Below the pieces are notes generated by a model. The model searched no databases. It was not told where the DNA came from and was given only the letters and a program-made list of their open reading frames with translations. A stretch of DNA of 64,000 nt, from positions 32,213,437 through 32,277,436 of the forward strand of contig CP154956.1 in the NCBI GenBank assembly GCA_039621445.1, written 5' to 3'. The translations under genes and the position numbers were made by a program. Position 1 is the stretch's first letter, and each line of letters starts with the position of its first letter. This DNA comes from Euglena gracilis (lineage: Eukaryota > Euglenida > Euglenophyceae > Euglenales). This document shows positions 48,523 through 60,003 of the stretch, piece by piece.

Positions 48523-50843
48523 GCCCTTACATGGGGAGGGGTATGATTGAAATATCCTCACAACAACACAAATAGAGGGACACGCAGGCCTGCAAAAGAC
48601 CAGACAAAAAGCTATAGGTACGACAACACCATCCCCCTGAATGACAGCAGGCCAAAATGTCTTTTGAGGCCTTTGTGGATTGGGAATAACGAAGTTGAGA
48701 TGAAAAAAAACTGAAAAAAAGCCAAAAAAATGGTATTCTGTACACTTTTTAAGCAAAACGTTGTCAAAAGTGCTTTAAAAAAACAAAACAAAACAAAACA
48801 TTCACACAATACGATAGTTGGAAAGTTTTGAACTTTTGAACACCAGCTTCCTTGTTGCCAAATGCATGCAGAACAAACAATACAAACATTCACACACACA
48901 CACACACACACACCTGCTGCCCTTCTCGATCTCAAAATTGGAATAAGCCTCTGAATGTGTATGCGTCTCATCATTTGGAGGAGTGTCCCAAGTTTCTTCG
49001 CCACTCCATGAATGATTAAATATTCTCAGAGGCACCCATGAAAAAAAGACATGCCAATTCAAACCCCCCAGAATAAAAGCATCCCTTTTCAATTTTCACC
49101 TGCCAACCTCAATAATAGAACCCACATGCACACGCCTCAAAAAAGGGCGAATTCCTTTTAAATTGTAAATTTTTGAATGATTCCCCCAAATGGGGGAGGT
49201 TTGAAGTTCCCCACTGCGCCTATGTACCAACAAAAAAATTTTCTGTATCACACGTGTATCACCAAAGAATTTCTTGTGTTTCACCACGAAATTGTGACAC
49301 ACATTAAATGATGTCTGACCCTCACCCACTGTTATTGGGTTACTGCACAAGACAAAGAACACATATTGGATTTTGTGAGATTTTGGGGGTAAGGCACGCA
49401 CGCAGGCAAGAGAAAACCATTCTACTTTCGGTCAATATCTTTTGGCAGGATCCATTTAAATGGAAATTTTAATGGAAATTTTAATGGAATTTTCCAAAAA
49501 ATCTCAGGAAACAGAAGAATGTATAAAAGAAGGCGAAAATATGGATTCAATCAAAAAAGGGGGGGAAACACGAAAGGTAAATTTTTTCGTGTTCACCTTC
49601 TTTGGGTGGGGTGAGGGATGGCGAAGCCAGTTGGGGCACCAGCCACCCCCATCACCACTTTCCACACCGTTCCATTGTGTTGCCAACCGTTTTTCTTTTA
49701 CATCAAAAAAAAAATGCTCTGGGGAAAAATATTTGGCATCCAAATAGGGCCCAGAGGGCAGGGTTTGATGTAAGGCGGGCATGATGGCTTTGGGGGGGGC
49801 CATGCTGCACAAAAAGATTTTGGTGACACACGTGTGATACACAAAAACTTTCGATGCAATACCCAAATTTTTGCATAATTAAAAAAGGATTGATCTGTTG
49901 ACACCATGGCCACTCAGAGTGGACCTTGGCCCTGGAGAGAGGCTTTTTTATGGCCTGGGGGAGAGGGGGGGTCGACCCCCAGGAGGTGGTGGGGCAAGTA
50001 ATATTTTTCTTACAAAAAAACGCCTTAAAACCAAAAGGCCTTAAAATACCTTCAAAAAGCCTTTAAAAATCCCTTTAAAAATCATTCTCCAACCAAGCAA
50101 AAAAATGAAGTCTCAAAATCTCGGCAAAAAATGATTCTGAGGTGGAAACCCAAAAAAACGACCAGAAAAGGGGAAATTGACATCGGATCGGATTGATATC
50201 GGATATTGATATTGAGGGCGGGGAAATTGATATCGGAGGCCTTCAATCAATTGCAGAAATTGGAAGCACACTTCTGTTGGAGGGAAGGTGGAAAATATTC
50301 ACAAATCTGGTCATTTTTGCAAATGTAAATTTTGAGTCGTTATTCATTTTTTCCAACAAAAAGGTCCAAAAACATGATTCTTAGAACATGCTGATTCTGG
50401 AAATATGGAATTCCTTGGGTGAAAAAATCCAAAAATGGGAAAGGATTGACCTTTGGCATCATCTAAAATCTGGTCAGGATGCAGGGTTTTTCTGAGGGAG
50501 CGAGCTCGGGGGTATTTTTGGGGTGTCAATTTTGGGGTCCAAAAAAAATTCAGCACTTTGCACCGAAAATGGAGGAAAACTGCCTCCGGCAGGGTGCCCA
50601 CCAGGCTTCGATAAAAGGGCGGGGGGGATCCGGACCCCGCCCTCCAGTGCAGGGGTGGGGGGGCGGGACGCCCTCCACCTAATAATGGCGCAGTCTTGGT
50701 GACTGATTTTCGGCCCGATGCTTCGCCCCGGATCATCCCCCCCCAAATGGCCAAAAGTGCCATTTTGGGCACTTTTTTTTGACCCCGGTACCCACCCCCC
50801 AGGGTGGGTCCGGATCCCCTTGGCAGGTGGGGGGGTTAACCAC
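48523..50843. other. AT-rich intergenic DNA
   Basis: Contains a (CA)n tract at 48890-48913 and a motif GGTGATACACGTGTGATACA in several forms (49245-49270 inverted, 49818-49845, 50893-50915). - strand frames at 49096-49401 are open but unrecognised. 50600-50720 carries the TTCGATAAAAGGG repeat. Confidence 0.4.
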
Positions 50844-51101
50844 CTAAAACCCCATACACCCCAATTTTACTTCAATTTTTGGTAACCTTCTTGGTGATAC
50901 ACATGTGAGACACAAAAAAAAATTCTGTGAACGCACTAAATGAATGTGTGGTGAGGGTTGTCCAGAAGAAGTCTGACCCACATTACTGGCTGTTGTTTCT
51001 TGACTTTTCACAACTGATAAAACACCTTGATGGATCAGGGAAATGATAGCCTTTTGGGCGGTTCTGGGTGATACTTTGCAATAAGACACCCTGTCGGCAT
51101 C
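50844..51101 (-). CDS. Candidate exon with splice acceptor, winged-helix-like
   Basis: On the - strand a strong acceptor (TTTTCTTTTTTTCTTGCAG, 51102-51120) precedes GATGCC at 51101. About 60 protein-like codons follow: DADRVSYCKVSPRTAQKAI, ISLIHQGVLSVVKSQETT. The S..A.KAI..L...GVL..V spacing resembles the helix-turn-helix part of ribosomal protein eS25 or another winged helix, but the match is short and by memory only. Further exon-like DNA upstream (about 51150-51240, IRDIAGERKHIKGATK, after a TTTACACAG acceptor) suggests a multi-exon gene or its remnant. Confidence 0.35.
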   Translation of the reverse strand, partial: DADRVSYCKVSPRTAQKAIISLIHQGVLSVVKSQETTASNVGQTSSGQPSPHIHLVRSQNFFLCLTCVSPRRLPKIEVKLGCMGF

Positions 51102-51560
51102 CTGCAAGAAAAAAAGAAAAGGTGAAAGGAAAAACTTAAGGTATGTCTGAAAATTCTGGTAAAGCCCCTGTCTTCGGCTGTCAGCTTGGTGGCTCCTTTA
51201 ATGTGCTTTCTTTCCCCTGCAATATCCCTTATCTGTGTAAAGAAAAAACTGTAAAATGTGAAGGTTTTTTTCACATTCAAAGTTTTCCAACGAAAACTTT
51301 GAATTGTTTCATTTGTTCATTTGTCATCTGAAAAAAATGGACGAACTTGGCTCTGGAAACGTAAAATTGCAGATGGAATGCGAGGAGAGCATGATGGTTG
51401 CAAAATAAATGGAAATAAATGGAAACTGGGAGCGGGTTTATGAACTTCCCTTTGCTTTTTTGCCACTTGTCCAACGACCATCAACTGTATCATTGGGGGG
51501 GGGGAGCAGTCATTGGAGGTATGTTATTCACTTGGGGGAACATTTTTGTCAGCAAAGGCC
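51102..51560. other. Possible introns and upstream exon traces
   Basis: Pyrimidine-rich acceptor-like sites on the - strand near 51245 (TTCTTTACACAG) and 51330 (CCATTTTTTTCAG) surround short open segments. I cannot assemble a reliable gene. Confidence 0.3.
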
Positions 51561-51960
51561 GGCTCATTGCGGGAAATTGGTGATGGATTTTTTGGTGGTT
51601 GCTAGCGACTTGTCGCCAGCGACTGTTGGTGATGGCCTACTGACCATTGGTGGTCGGGCCATACAATTGCTTACCGACCCCCAGGGGGGGGGGGGAGGGG
51701 GGGTCACTCCACTTTTTTAAAAACCAGTCAGTCACTCATTTTCAAAAAACCAGCCAGTCACTACCCCCCCGGGGGGGGGGGTCGGCCACTCAGAAAAACG
51801 GCACTTTCCAGTCACTTTAGGCCTTTTGCCCACTCCTGGCCGACCCCCCCCGGGGGGGAGGGGGTCCGGGCCCAAAACCAGTCAGTCACTCTGAAAAAAC
51901 CAGTCACCCCCGGGGGGGGGGGGGGGGGGGACAGTGCTTAAGCAATTGTCTGGGTCGGGC
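51561..51960. repeat. Foldback-family end plus C/G-run units
   Basis: GGCTCATTGCGGGAAATTGG at 51561 matches the terminus of the 61309-62617 element. It is followed by GCTAGCGAC palindromic DNA and inverted AAACCAGTCAGTCACT units. Confidence 0.6.
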
Positions 51961-51974
51961 CGACCACCAATAAT

Positions 51975-52385
51975 TACCCCCCCCCTAGTCGTATGACCGG
52001 GTTCCTGCAACCTGTGACCGGGGGGGGTGGTCATAACACCCCCATAACCTGCAACCTGTGACCGGGGGGTGGTCATAGATGAGGGGGCGGTCGTAGAAGT
52101 GTGTGAAAACTGTCCCAAAATGGCAGATTTACCCCCCCCAAAATGTCCCATTTTTCAAAAATCCGGCGCTTCGCGCCGGCAGGGGGACCTTATTTTGGGG
52201 GGGTCCATTTCATGGATTTTTGCTCGGACCGGCCAGGGGGGGGGACTTATTTTTGGGGGTTAAATTTTTCGCAACCTGCAACCTGTGACCGGGGGGGGGG
52301 GTCATAACACCCCCATGACCTGCAACCTGTGACCGGGGGGTGGTCATAGATGAGGGGTGGTCGTACGACTAGGGGGGGGGGGGGT
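51975..52385 (+). repeat. 410-bp direct repeat, first copy
   Basis: Matches 54022-54435 at an offset near 2045, about 95% identical by eye. It begins and ends with ACCTGCAACCTGTGACCGGG units and contains the hairpin CCGGCG-CTTCG-CGCCGG near 52164. Confidence 0.8.
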
Positions 52386-53384
52386 AGTCCACCCTCCCCT
52401 CTAAAATTTTTTAAAGCCCCTCCCCCCAGAACTCATACAAATATGAAGGAAAATGGCTCAAAACCCACCCAAATGCCTTCAAAAACCTCCAATTGGGGGT
52501 CAATTTGTAAATAAAAAAAAACTCAGGGTAATGAGTTCTCTTGTGGTGGTCGGGCCAACCATGGTCGGCCCGACCTTGTCGACCTGTGGTGGTCGGCCCG
52601 ACCTGGTCGGGCCGACCACCATTTCTTTGCACTACCCCCCCCTTCTGGAGAAATATACCCCCCCCCCCTGCGGAAAAACATTGTCTTTGCATATACCCTC
52701 ACCCCCCCCCATTTGCCCCCCCTATTTGCCCCCCCCCCTAATCGGCTAATTGGGGGTCCCGTTGGACGGTCCATTAGCCAATTAGGGGGGGGGTCAGGCT
52801 CAGGGTTCGATATAAGGACAGGTGGGGGGGGGGGTGGTCCGGACCCCCCCCCTGCGGGCCAGGGGGGGGGGGGGGGGGGGGGGGGAGACCCCCCCCACCT
52901 AAACAGGTGCGCGGTCAGGGTGGCCGAAAATTTTTGACCCCCCAAAACGACCAAAAGTGCCATTTTGGGCACTTTTTGGGCAAAAATGTGCCAAAAATGC
53001 AAAAAATTTTCGGCGCGAAGCGCCGGAGGAAAAAAATGACCCTTTTTGGGGGGGGTCAATTTTTGCCCCCCAGGGTCGGTCCGGACCCCCCTTGCAGGTG
53101 GGGGGGGGGGGGGTCCGGCCCCCCCCCCTGCGGGCAAGGGGGGGGGGGGGGTGGGGGGGACACCCCCCCCCACCTAAACCTTGTACGCCCTCCTTATATC
53201 GAACCCTGGTCAGGCTTATTGGTCATTGGCCGGGGTAACCCCCCCCTAATTGCCCCCCCCTCTAATTGGCTAGTTGGGGGTCCGAAGGAGCCCGGCCATT
53301 AGCCAAATAGGGGGGTGAGGGTACCTATAAACTGGGGCAACCTGGCGTGCATAAACGCATGGCCGAAAGGCATTTGCTTAAGGG
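52386..53384. repeat. Palindromic and homopolymer repeats
   Basis: 52390-52540 matches the interior of the 61309 foldback element. 52541-52620 is GGTCGGCCCGACC-type palindromic DNA. A run of about 27 G lies at 52861-52887. 52795-53000 and 53085-53200 are related TTCGATATAAGG units. No gene. Confidence 0.6.
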
Positions 53385-53760
53385 ATTGCAGCACCCCCCC
53401 CCCCGGGGGGGGCTGGACTGCAGCTAGTCCAAATTTGGCTGGTGGGATTTCTAGGAGTCCCCCCCCGGGGGGGGGGGCTGCTGGAAGGGCCAGCTGGGGG
53501 ACTTTCTTTTCCAGTGACCGGCGCGAAGCGCCAAAAATTTTTGGGGGGACCCCCAAAAATGGCCAAAAATGCCCGTTTTTGGCCATTTTTGGGAATTTTT
53601 GGAACAAAATCAGCCAAAAACCTATAAAAAACCTCATTTTTTCCAGTTTGGGGGACCCCTGGACCCCCCCCCCCCCGGCGGGGTCTAGCTAGCTAGTCCA
53701 TTTTTTCCGGTGTCTAGCCGATTGGCTAGCGAGTACCCCCCCAGGGTCCTTAAGCAAATG
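53385..53760 (+). repeat. Dispersed repeat with GGCGCGAAGCGCC hairpin
   Basis: TGCAGCTAGTCCAAATTTGG and the surrounding G/C runs match 58320-58475 in inverted orientation. Confidence 0.7.
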
Positions 53761-53984
53761 CCTGATGGCCGTCCTTGCCGTGCTCAAGAGGAATTTTTTT
53801 TTACTGCTTCTCCTCCCTGCCAGTCGACCTAGGGCGCCCAAGGCGCCCTGCAAAAGAATTTGCTGATGGCGCTTTCCTGTGCCCAAAAAGAATTTATGAG
53901 GTTATTTGAAGGAGTAGGGTTAGGGTTACAATTCTTATCCAAACAGCAGAACATTTCCCGCTCAACGTTGTTGGACTGGTCTCT

Positions 53985-54540
53985 ACAAGGTACCCAGCGA
54001 ACCCAAAGAGCCGCCCAACTACCCCCCCCCCTAGTCGTATGACCGGGTTCCTGCAACCTGTGACCGGGGGGGGTGGTCATAACACCCCCATAACCTGCAA
54101 CCTGTGACCGGGGGGTGGTCATAGATGAGGGGGTGGTCGTAGAAGCGTGTGAAAAGTGTCCCAAAATGGCATTTTTTACCCCCCAAAATGTCCCATTTTT
54201 CAAAAATCCGGCGCTTCGCGCCGGCAGGGGGAACCTTATTTTGGGGGGTCCATTTCATGGATTTTTGCACGGACCGGCCAGTGGGGGGACTTATTTTGGG
54301 GGTTAAATTTTTTTCGCAACCTGCAACCTGTGACCGGGGGGGGGTGGTCAAAACACCCCCATGACCTGCAACCTGTGACCGGGGGGTGGTCATAGATGAG
54401 GGGTGGTCGTACGACTAGGGGGGGGGGGGGTAAGGTTAAAAACATGGGGGGACCCGAGCGAGGCACCGAAAGCGCCGAGCGAGGGTCCCCCCATGTGTAT
54501 TAACCCTAGTTGGGCGGCTCTTTGCTGGTACCTTGCAGGG
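53985..54540. repeat. Insert bounded by inverted 35-bp ends
   Basis: CTACAAGGTACCCAGCGAAC-type sequence at 53985-54020 is repeated inverted at 54505-54537. Between lies the second copy (54022-54435) of the 410-bp repeat and a GAGCGAGG-rich hairpin (54453-54495). Confidence 0.65.
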
Positions 54541-54656
54541 GCCAATTCATCACGTTTCTGAACAGCCGGCTGTAGTCCTCAAAATTTTTTCAGGCTTCAA
54601 AAAGAGTTCCCTGTTCGCTATGCGACCGCCACTGAAACTTTTCTAGGCCGGTTAAT

Positions 54657-54850
54657 GAAGGAGTAGGGTTAGGGTTAGGGTCAGGCATTATTATTTTTTA
54701 AGGCGCCTTAAAAACCCTTAAAAAACCTTAAAAAACCTTAAAATTTTTTTTGCCAAAATGCCTTAAAAAACCTTAAAAAACCTTAAAAAAATCACCCCGG
54801 GGAAGTTTTTCTTCCCCATGATGACCTTAAAAAACCTTAAAAATTTTCCC
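54657..54850. repeat. Short TTAGGG tract and CCTTAAAAAA tandem repeat
   Basis: GTAGGGTTAGGGTTAGGG at 54660-54680, then imperfect CCTTAAAAAA units to 54845. Confidence 0.8.
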
Positions 54851-55089
54851 TGCTGATTTTTTTCCTTGCACCAAACAAATAATAGCATGTCTGAAACCCC
54901 GCACAAAGCCAGTCAATGCAGAAGTGGTTGTGAACAAACAATATGAAAACCGGATTGTTTGCCAAGGTTTCTGGCATAGTTCGGTTGGCCTCGGTTCACC
55001 AAAAGCTGTGACACACGGCAGAATAAGCAAAACTTGCAACCACATCTTTCTTGATTTGAATTACTTGAGACATTCTTAGAGGAGTCAAC

Positions 55090-55420
55090 CCATATTGCTC
55101 AAAAGTGCAATTGCAGCAAAAGTTGCATGAACAACAAAAAAATCCCGATTTGGGACAATTTACTACGCTGGAGCAGTTTCTCACACTTGTCACAGCATTT
55201 CAAGCAGCGAAACAGTGCTTTCTCCAATTGAGCGGTGCTTCCGCGAATTTTTCCCACTTTTTTTTGCCCAAACACGCGAAAGTTTTGGTCCCCGCACTTA
55301 TGTGCAGCAGTTGGAAGAAAGACTTTCTTGTTTGGATCAGAAACCTTGCCATTGTGGAGAAATTCCTGCTGAATTTGCATGCTTTCACACCCAAAAACTC
55401 GAATATCGCAAAGTAGGATT
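55090..55420 (+). pseudogene. Gag module A relic related to the LTR element
   Basis: The + strand reads LQQKLHEQQKNPDLGQFTTL, EQFLTLVTAFQAAKQC, then, after a frame change, GPRTYVQQLEERLSCLDQ and KPCHC. These line up with LQHQLQ, EHFATLTTSFQEAQQR, VPRTQIQVLQERILHLEQ and KSCHC of gag module A (about 29500-29760, - strand). It is diverged, frame-broken and without LTRs nearby, so an old fragment of a relative. Confidence 0.6.
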
Positions 55421-55780
55421 GAGAATTTGGACCAAATTTTGGAACAGTCAAATTTTACTGACATTTTTCCCTTGGAAATTTTTTGGATTTTCAGTGGCAT
55501 TTTTTTGCTTCCAAAATCTCTCAAAATTAAAATTTTGAGAAATGTTGATTTTGACAAAAAAACTCAAAGATTTCAGGGTTCAATTTGGTAGTTTTAGGAG
55601 GGAGGCGGGTGGAAAATAACGAAGGTCAAAAAAGGTGGACCAAATTTTGGCACAGTCAAATTTTACTGACACTTTTCCTCTGTCAAATTTGTTGGATTTT
55701 CAATGGCATTTTTCTTGCTTCAAAAACCTCTCAAATTCAAAATTTTGAGAAAATGTTAATTTTTTGGAAGATGTGAAAAA
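55421..55780 (+). repeat. Tandem duplication, about 195-bp spacing
   Basis: GGACCAAATTTTGG...CAGTCAAATTTTACTGAC at 55430 and again at about 55630, each followed by AAAATTTTGAGAAA. Possibly further decay products of the gag relic. Confidence 0.7.
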
Positions 55781-56724
55781 TGGGAAAAAAAAAAAAAAAA
55801 AAAACCAAAAAAACAAAAACTTTTTTGGAGGAAAAAATTCTAAAATAATTTTTTGTCATCAAAAAGTGACGTTTTTAAGTTTTTCCAGACTTTTTTTTGT
55901 TGCGTTTTTTTTAAAAAAAAAACACATATTTTTAAAAAAACTTGTTTTCTTTTTAAAAAAATTTATTTATAAAAAACTTGTGTTTTCAAAAAAAGTTTTT
56001 TTTAAAAAAACATGCTTTTTAAAAAAAAAACATTTTTTGTTTCAAAAAAAAACAAGCAGTCAACCTTGGCAAGCACCTATGGTCAAGCCCCAAAATTTCC
56101 CCATTTGAGGCCATTTTAGGCCATTTAAGGCCAACAGGCAAGCAAATGTCCTGAATAGGGTCAGAAATTTAAAGTAATTGCAATGAAAAAAAATGGATGG
56201 TTTCGAGTTTCGAATTTCGAGGTGACCCACTCCGTATCCCATGCAACAAGGTTTTGAGCAATGTGTATGGCGGCACACTGCATGGGCACGCATTTGGTAT
56301 TGCTCACATGAAAAAGTTGGATTATTTTGTCAGTGTTCATGAGGCCATCCGGTGTGGGTGCACGGGTCAGGGCGGTCCATCAGGGACGGGATTTTTTTTT
56401 TTAGTTAACTGCCCCTTAAGGACTGCCCCTCCAGGGCAGTTTTGGACCCGAAATAATTTTTCTGGCGTCTTCGGCGCCGGGTGTTTTTTTTACCCATTTT
56501 GGGACCCATATGCAGGAACCCACAGCTAAAATGGCCTAAAATTCCTAAAATGCCTAGAATGGCCTAAAATTCCTAAAATGCCTAAAATGGCAATAACTGT
56601 CCCTCACAGACCGCCCTGATCCCATGCTTCGCCCGAGGCTTCTTCCTTGGGCGTTCCGAAGCCAAAGGAGTCTGAAGCCATCGGGCCATCTTCGGGGTCT
56701 GAGATTTTACCTGAGGAAAAAAAA
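55781..56724. other. Low-complexity intergenic DNA
   Basis: A/T homopolymers (55790-56050), a GCACCTATGG unit with AGGCCATTT repeats (56070-56135), and AATGGCCTAAAATTCC tandem units (56530-56590). No gene supported. Confidence 0.6.
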
Positions 56725-56835
56725 TGCCTTAAAAAACCTTAAAATTTTTTAAAATTCCTCAAAAAACCTTAAAAAAACCTTAAAAAACCTTAAAAAGCGC
56801 CTTAAAATTTTTTGAGAAATCTCGCCTTAAAAAAA
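56725..56835. repeat. CCTTAAAAAA tandem repeat, second block
   Basis: Same unit as 54690-54845, directly before the TTAGGG block. Confidence 0.8.
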
Positions 56836-56840
56836 ATAAT

Positions 56841-57325
56841 GGTTAGGGTCAGGGTCAGGGTTAGGGTTGGGGTTAGGGTTAGGGTTAGGTTAGGGTTAGT
56901 GTTAGGTTTAGGGTTAGGGTTAGGGTTCGGATTGGGGTTAGGGTCAGGGTTAGGGTTAGGATTAGGGTTCGGATTGGGGTTAGGGTCAGGGTTAGGGTTA
57001 GGATTAGGGGTAGGGGTAGGTATCGGGTTAGGGTTAGGCTTAGGGTTAGGGTAAGGGTTATGTATAGGGTTAGGGTTAGGGTTAGGTACAGGGTTAGGGT
57101 TCGGTTTAGGGTTAGGGTATAGAGTTAGGATTAGTGTTAGGGTTGGGGTTCGGATCAGGGTTAGGGTTAAGGTTAAGGTCAGGGATAGGGTTAGGGTTAG
57201 ATTTACGGTTAGGGTTAGGGTTAGGATTAGGGTTAGGTATAGGGTTAGGGTTAGGTTTAGGGTTAGGTATAGAGTTAGGATTAGGGTTGGGGTTAGGGTT
57301 AGGTATAGGGTTCGGATTAGGGTTA
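56841..57325 (+). repeat. Degenerate telomere-like TTAGGG array, block 1
   Basis: Mostly GGGTTA units with frequent variants (GGTATAGGG, GGTCAGGG, GGATTAGGG). Too degenerate for a live telomere end; likely interstitial or subtelomeric. Confidence 0.9.
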
Positions 57326-57954
57326 AACCCCCCCATTTAAACCGACCCCCCTTCTAAACCGACCTACCCTTCCAAACCGACCCATTGCAGAATTTCAACA
57401 AAAAAAAACAGAAATAAACCGACCCATGGCAAGTTGGATGACAAACATGCACAACATATTGGAAGCCGCCAACAGAAAGAGCGTCCATGCTCTGGTTATT
57501 ATTGATGACCCAAAATTAGGATTTTACCCCCAAAATTAGGCATTTGCATCCAAATTTTGCAGTTTGCACCTCAAATTGGGCATTTTCCTCCGAAAATTGG
57601 GTGTTGGCACCAAAAATTACAAAATTAGGCAGTTTCCACCAAAAATTTGAAGTTTGCACCCAAAATTAGGCAGTTTACCACCAAAAATTGGATATTACAC
57701 CCAAAAGTCAGCATTTGCCCCCGAAAATTAAGAATTTCTATCCCAAATTAGGCATTTGTCACCCAAAGTTAGGAATTGGTCTACCAAATTGGGCATTTGC
57801 CAATTGAAATGCTTGCTAACATCAACCCGCTTCCGTCATGCCGTCGGCCAGCCGTGTGCTCCCCCTGAAACCGACCCCCGTCCAAACCGACCCCTCCAGG
57901 GTTTCCGCCAACCCAAAAGTCCTAAACCGACAGGTCGGTTTAAATGGGGGGGTT
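57326..57954. mobile_element. Short TIR element inserted in the TTAGGG array
   Basis: Inverted ends AACCCCCCCATTTAAACCGA at 57326 and the complement ending at 57954, with telomere-like sequence on both sides. The interior has several AAACCGACCC copies and a degenerate approx. 24-35 bp repeat (CAAAATTAGGCATTTGCAC, about 57500-57800). No transposase. Confidence 0.65.
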
Positions 57955-58225
57955 AGGGTTATGTATAGGGTTAGGGTTTCAGGTTAGGGGTAGGGTTCGG
58001 GTTACGTTTAGGGTTAGGGTTAGGGTTAGGTATAGGGTTAGGGTTACGGTTTGGTATAGGGTTAGGGTTAGGTATAGGGTTAGGGTTAGGTTTAGGGTTA
58101 GGTAAAAGGTAGGGTTAGGTATAGGGTTAGGGTTCAGATTAGGGTTAGGGTCAGGGTTAGGGTTAGGATTAGGGTTAGGGTTACGTATAGGGTTAGGGTT
58201 AGGTATAGGGTTAGGGTTTTTAGAA
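57955..58225 (+). repeat. Degenerate telomere-like TTAGGG array, block 2
   Basis: Continuation of block 1 after the insert, with the same variant types. Confidence 0.9.
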
Positions 58226-58319
58226 CAATAAAGAGGTCATTATTTCTGCAAGGATATTTGTACGTGGCGAGAACACAAAAATCTGCAAAGAGGAAACGCA
58301 TAATGCAAAAAAAAATCCC

Positions 58320-58475
58320 CGGCGCTATGCGCCAGTCACTGGAAAAAAAATTACACTAGCTAGCCCTGCTGGCAGACCCCCCCCCCCGGGAGGGTCTGCT
58401 AGAAAACCCACTAGCCAAATTTGGACTAGCTGCAGTCCAGCCCCCCCCCGGGAAGGGGACTGCAATCCCTTAAGC
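58320..58475 (-). repeat. Inverted copy of the 53385-53520 repeat
   Basis: Shares CCAAATTTGGACTAGCTGCA and flanking C/G runs. It starts with the hairpin GGCGC-TATG-CGCC. Confidence 0.7.
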
Positions 58476-59387
58476 AGAAGCCTGCACAAAACACAGCCGG
58501 CGAACAAGGCATGGCCTCAAAAGTTTGGTAATTCATGTTCACATCCACGAATACAGGCGCTGGGCCTCTATCCACGGTTACAAAGGGCAACTGTGCAAAA
58601 TACCAGAACCAAATGAAAATATTTTCTCAAAAGAGCCAACGTTTTGACGGGGCTGCAAAACCTCCAAAGCGCACGCTTCGGATTTTTTCTTCGATTTGGG
58701 GACTTTCCAAAAATGCACAAAAAATCGACCTCCGAAATGGGGGGTATGCCCCCCCCAGAGACCAATGTTTCCGGGCCCCCCCATTGACCCCCCCCCCAAT
58801 TGCAATTGGACCCCCCAGCCGGAGCCTGGAGGGGTGTCAATAATGCAACCAAAAAAAAGAGGTAAATAATACCCCAAACGATGGCAGACCACAAAATGTG
58901 GAGAGTGTGAAATTTTTTTGCTGGTGTCAAACAAAAATTTTGCTGAAAAGTTGTCAAACAAGCGACATGGGGTACACCTTCATCATCGAAAAATTGATTC
59001 CCTGCTGCTCAATAATCTCTGTCTCCATCTCCTTTGGCTCTTGGAAGAACACAGAAACCTCTGTGCATGTTTCATCTTTGACGCCAAAGAAAACATACGC
59101 AATGTTGTGAAGAGGATCACTGGCATGTTTTGCCGGTACCTGAGACCAGAGTTTGGCATTTTATTGAAAAGCGGGAGGATCCAGGGATAGCAGAACTGGC
59201 GTCAGTGTTTCAGCGCAAAGAAAAACCCAACATTGTCACCAATACCTTGGAAGCCAATAGACCCTAACGCCCCTGTTGTTAACAGGTTGTTGGAACTTTC
59301 AAAAAATCATTTGAAAGCCATTTGTGAAACACTTTGACTATTAGGGGGGGGTGACAAATAGGGGGGGGGGGGTCACGTTAATCATGC
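58476..59387 (+). other. Intergenic DNA with a coding-like fragment
   Basis: 58490-58522 carries a piece of the DIRS inverted repeat. The + strand at 58918-59190 reads LLLNNLCLHLLWLLEEHRN and RNVVKRITGMFCRYLRPE without a credible start; unrecognised, possible gene remnant. Confidence 0.3.
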
Positions 59388-59603
59388 AATAGGGTTAGGG
59401 TCAGGGTTGGGGTTAGGGTTTGGGTTAGGGTTCAGATTAGGGTTTGGTACAGGGTCAGGGTTAGGGTTACGGGTTAGGGTTGGGGTTAGGGTTCAGGTTA
59501 CGTTTAAGGTTAGGGTTTGGTTTAGGGTTAGGGTTCAGGTTACGTTCAAGGTTAGGGTTAGGTTTAGGGTTTCGGGTTAGGGTTGGGGTTAGGCTTTGGG
59601 TTA
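59388..59603 (+). repeat. Degenerate telomere-like TTAGGG array, block 3
   Basis: GGGTTA units with GGTTCAGGTTACG and GGGTTTGG variants, ending directly at a hairpin array. Confidence 0.9.
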
Positions 59604-60003
59604 GACGACCAAGGGCGCCAAAGGCGCCCTCCGACAATGGGTGTCTGATTGCGCATGCTCACCAAACGGTCCAGCAGCGAAGGGATTTTGTTATTGGGGG
59701 TGGGGGGGGTGCGGGGGGGGGGGGGGGCGGCAGTCCTCCCCCGCTAGACGACCAAGGGCGCCTTCGGCGCCCTCCGACAATGGGTGTCTGGTTGCGCATG
59801 CTCACCAAACGGTCCGGTAACGAAGGGATTTTGTTATTGGGGGCGGGTGGGGTGCGGGGGGGGGGGGGGGCGGCAGCCCCCCCCCCCCCGCTGGACGACC
59901 AAGGGCGCAGAAGGCGCCCTCCAGCAATGGTTGTCTGGTTGCGCATGCTCACAAAACGGTCCGGCAGCGAAGGGATTTTGTTATTGGGGGCGGGGGGGGG
60001 GGG
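59604..60003 (+). repeat. Tandem array, about 145-bp unit, with changing-loop hairpins
   Basis: Three units starting GACGACCAAGGGCGCC near 59604, 59747 and 59894. Each has a stem AGGGCGCC/GGCGCCCT with a different short loop (AAA, TTC, AGA-type), then GCGCATGCTCAC, GGGATTTTGTTATTGG and a long G-run/C-run hairpin. Confidence 0.85.

Noticed and set aside
56812-57336. Open frames reading VRVRVGVRVRV or NPNPNPN
   Set aside because: Direct translations of the TTAGGG-like repeat, not genes.
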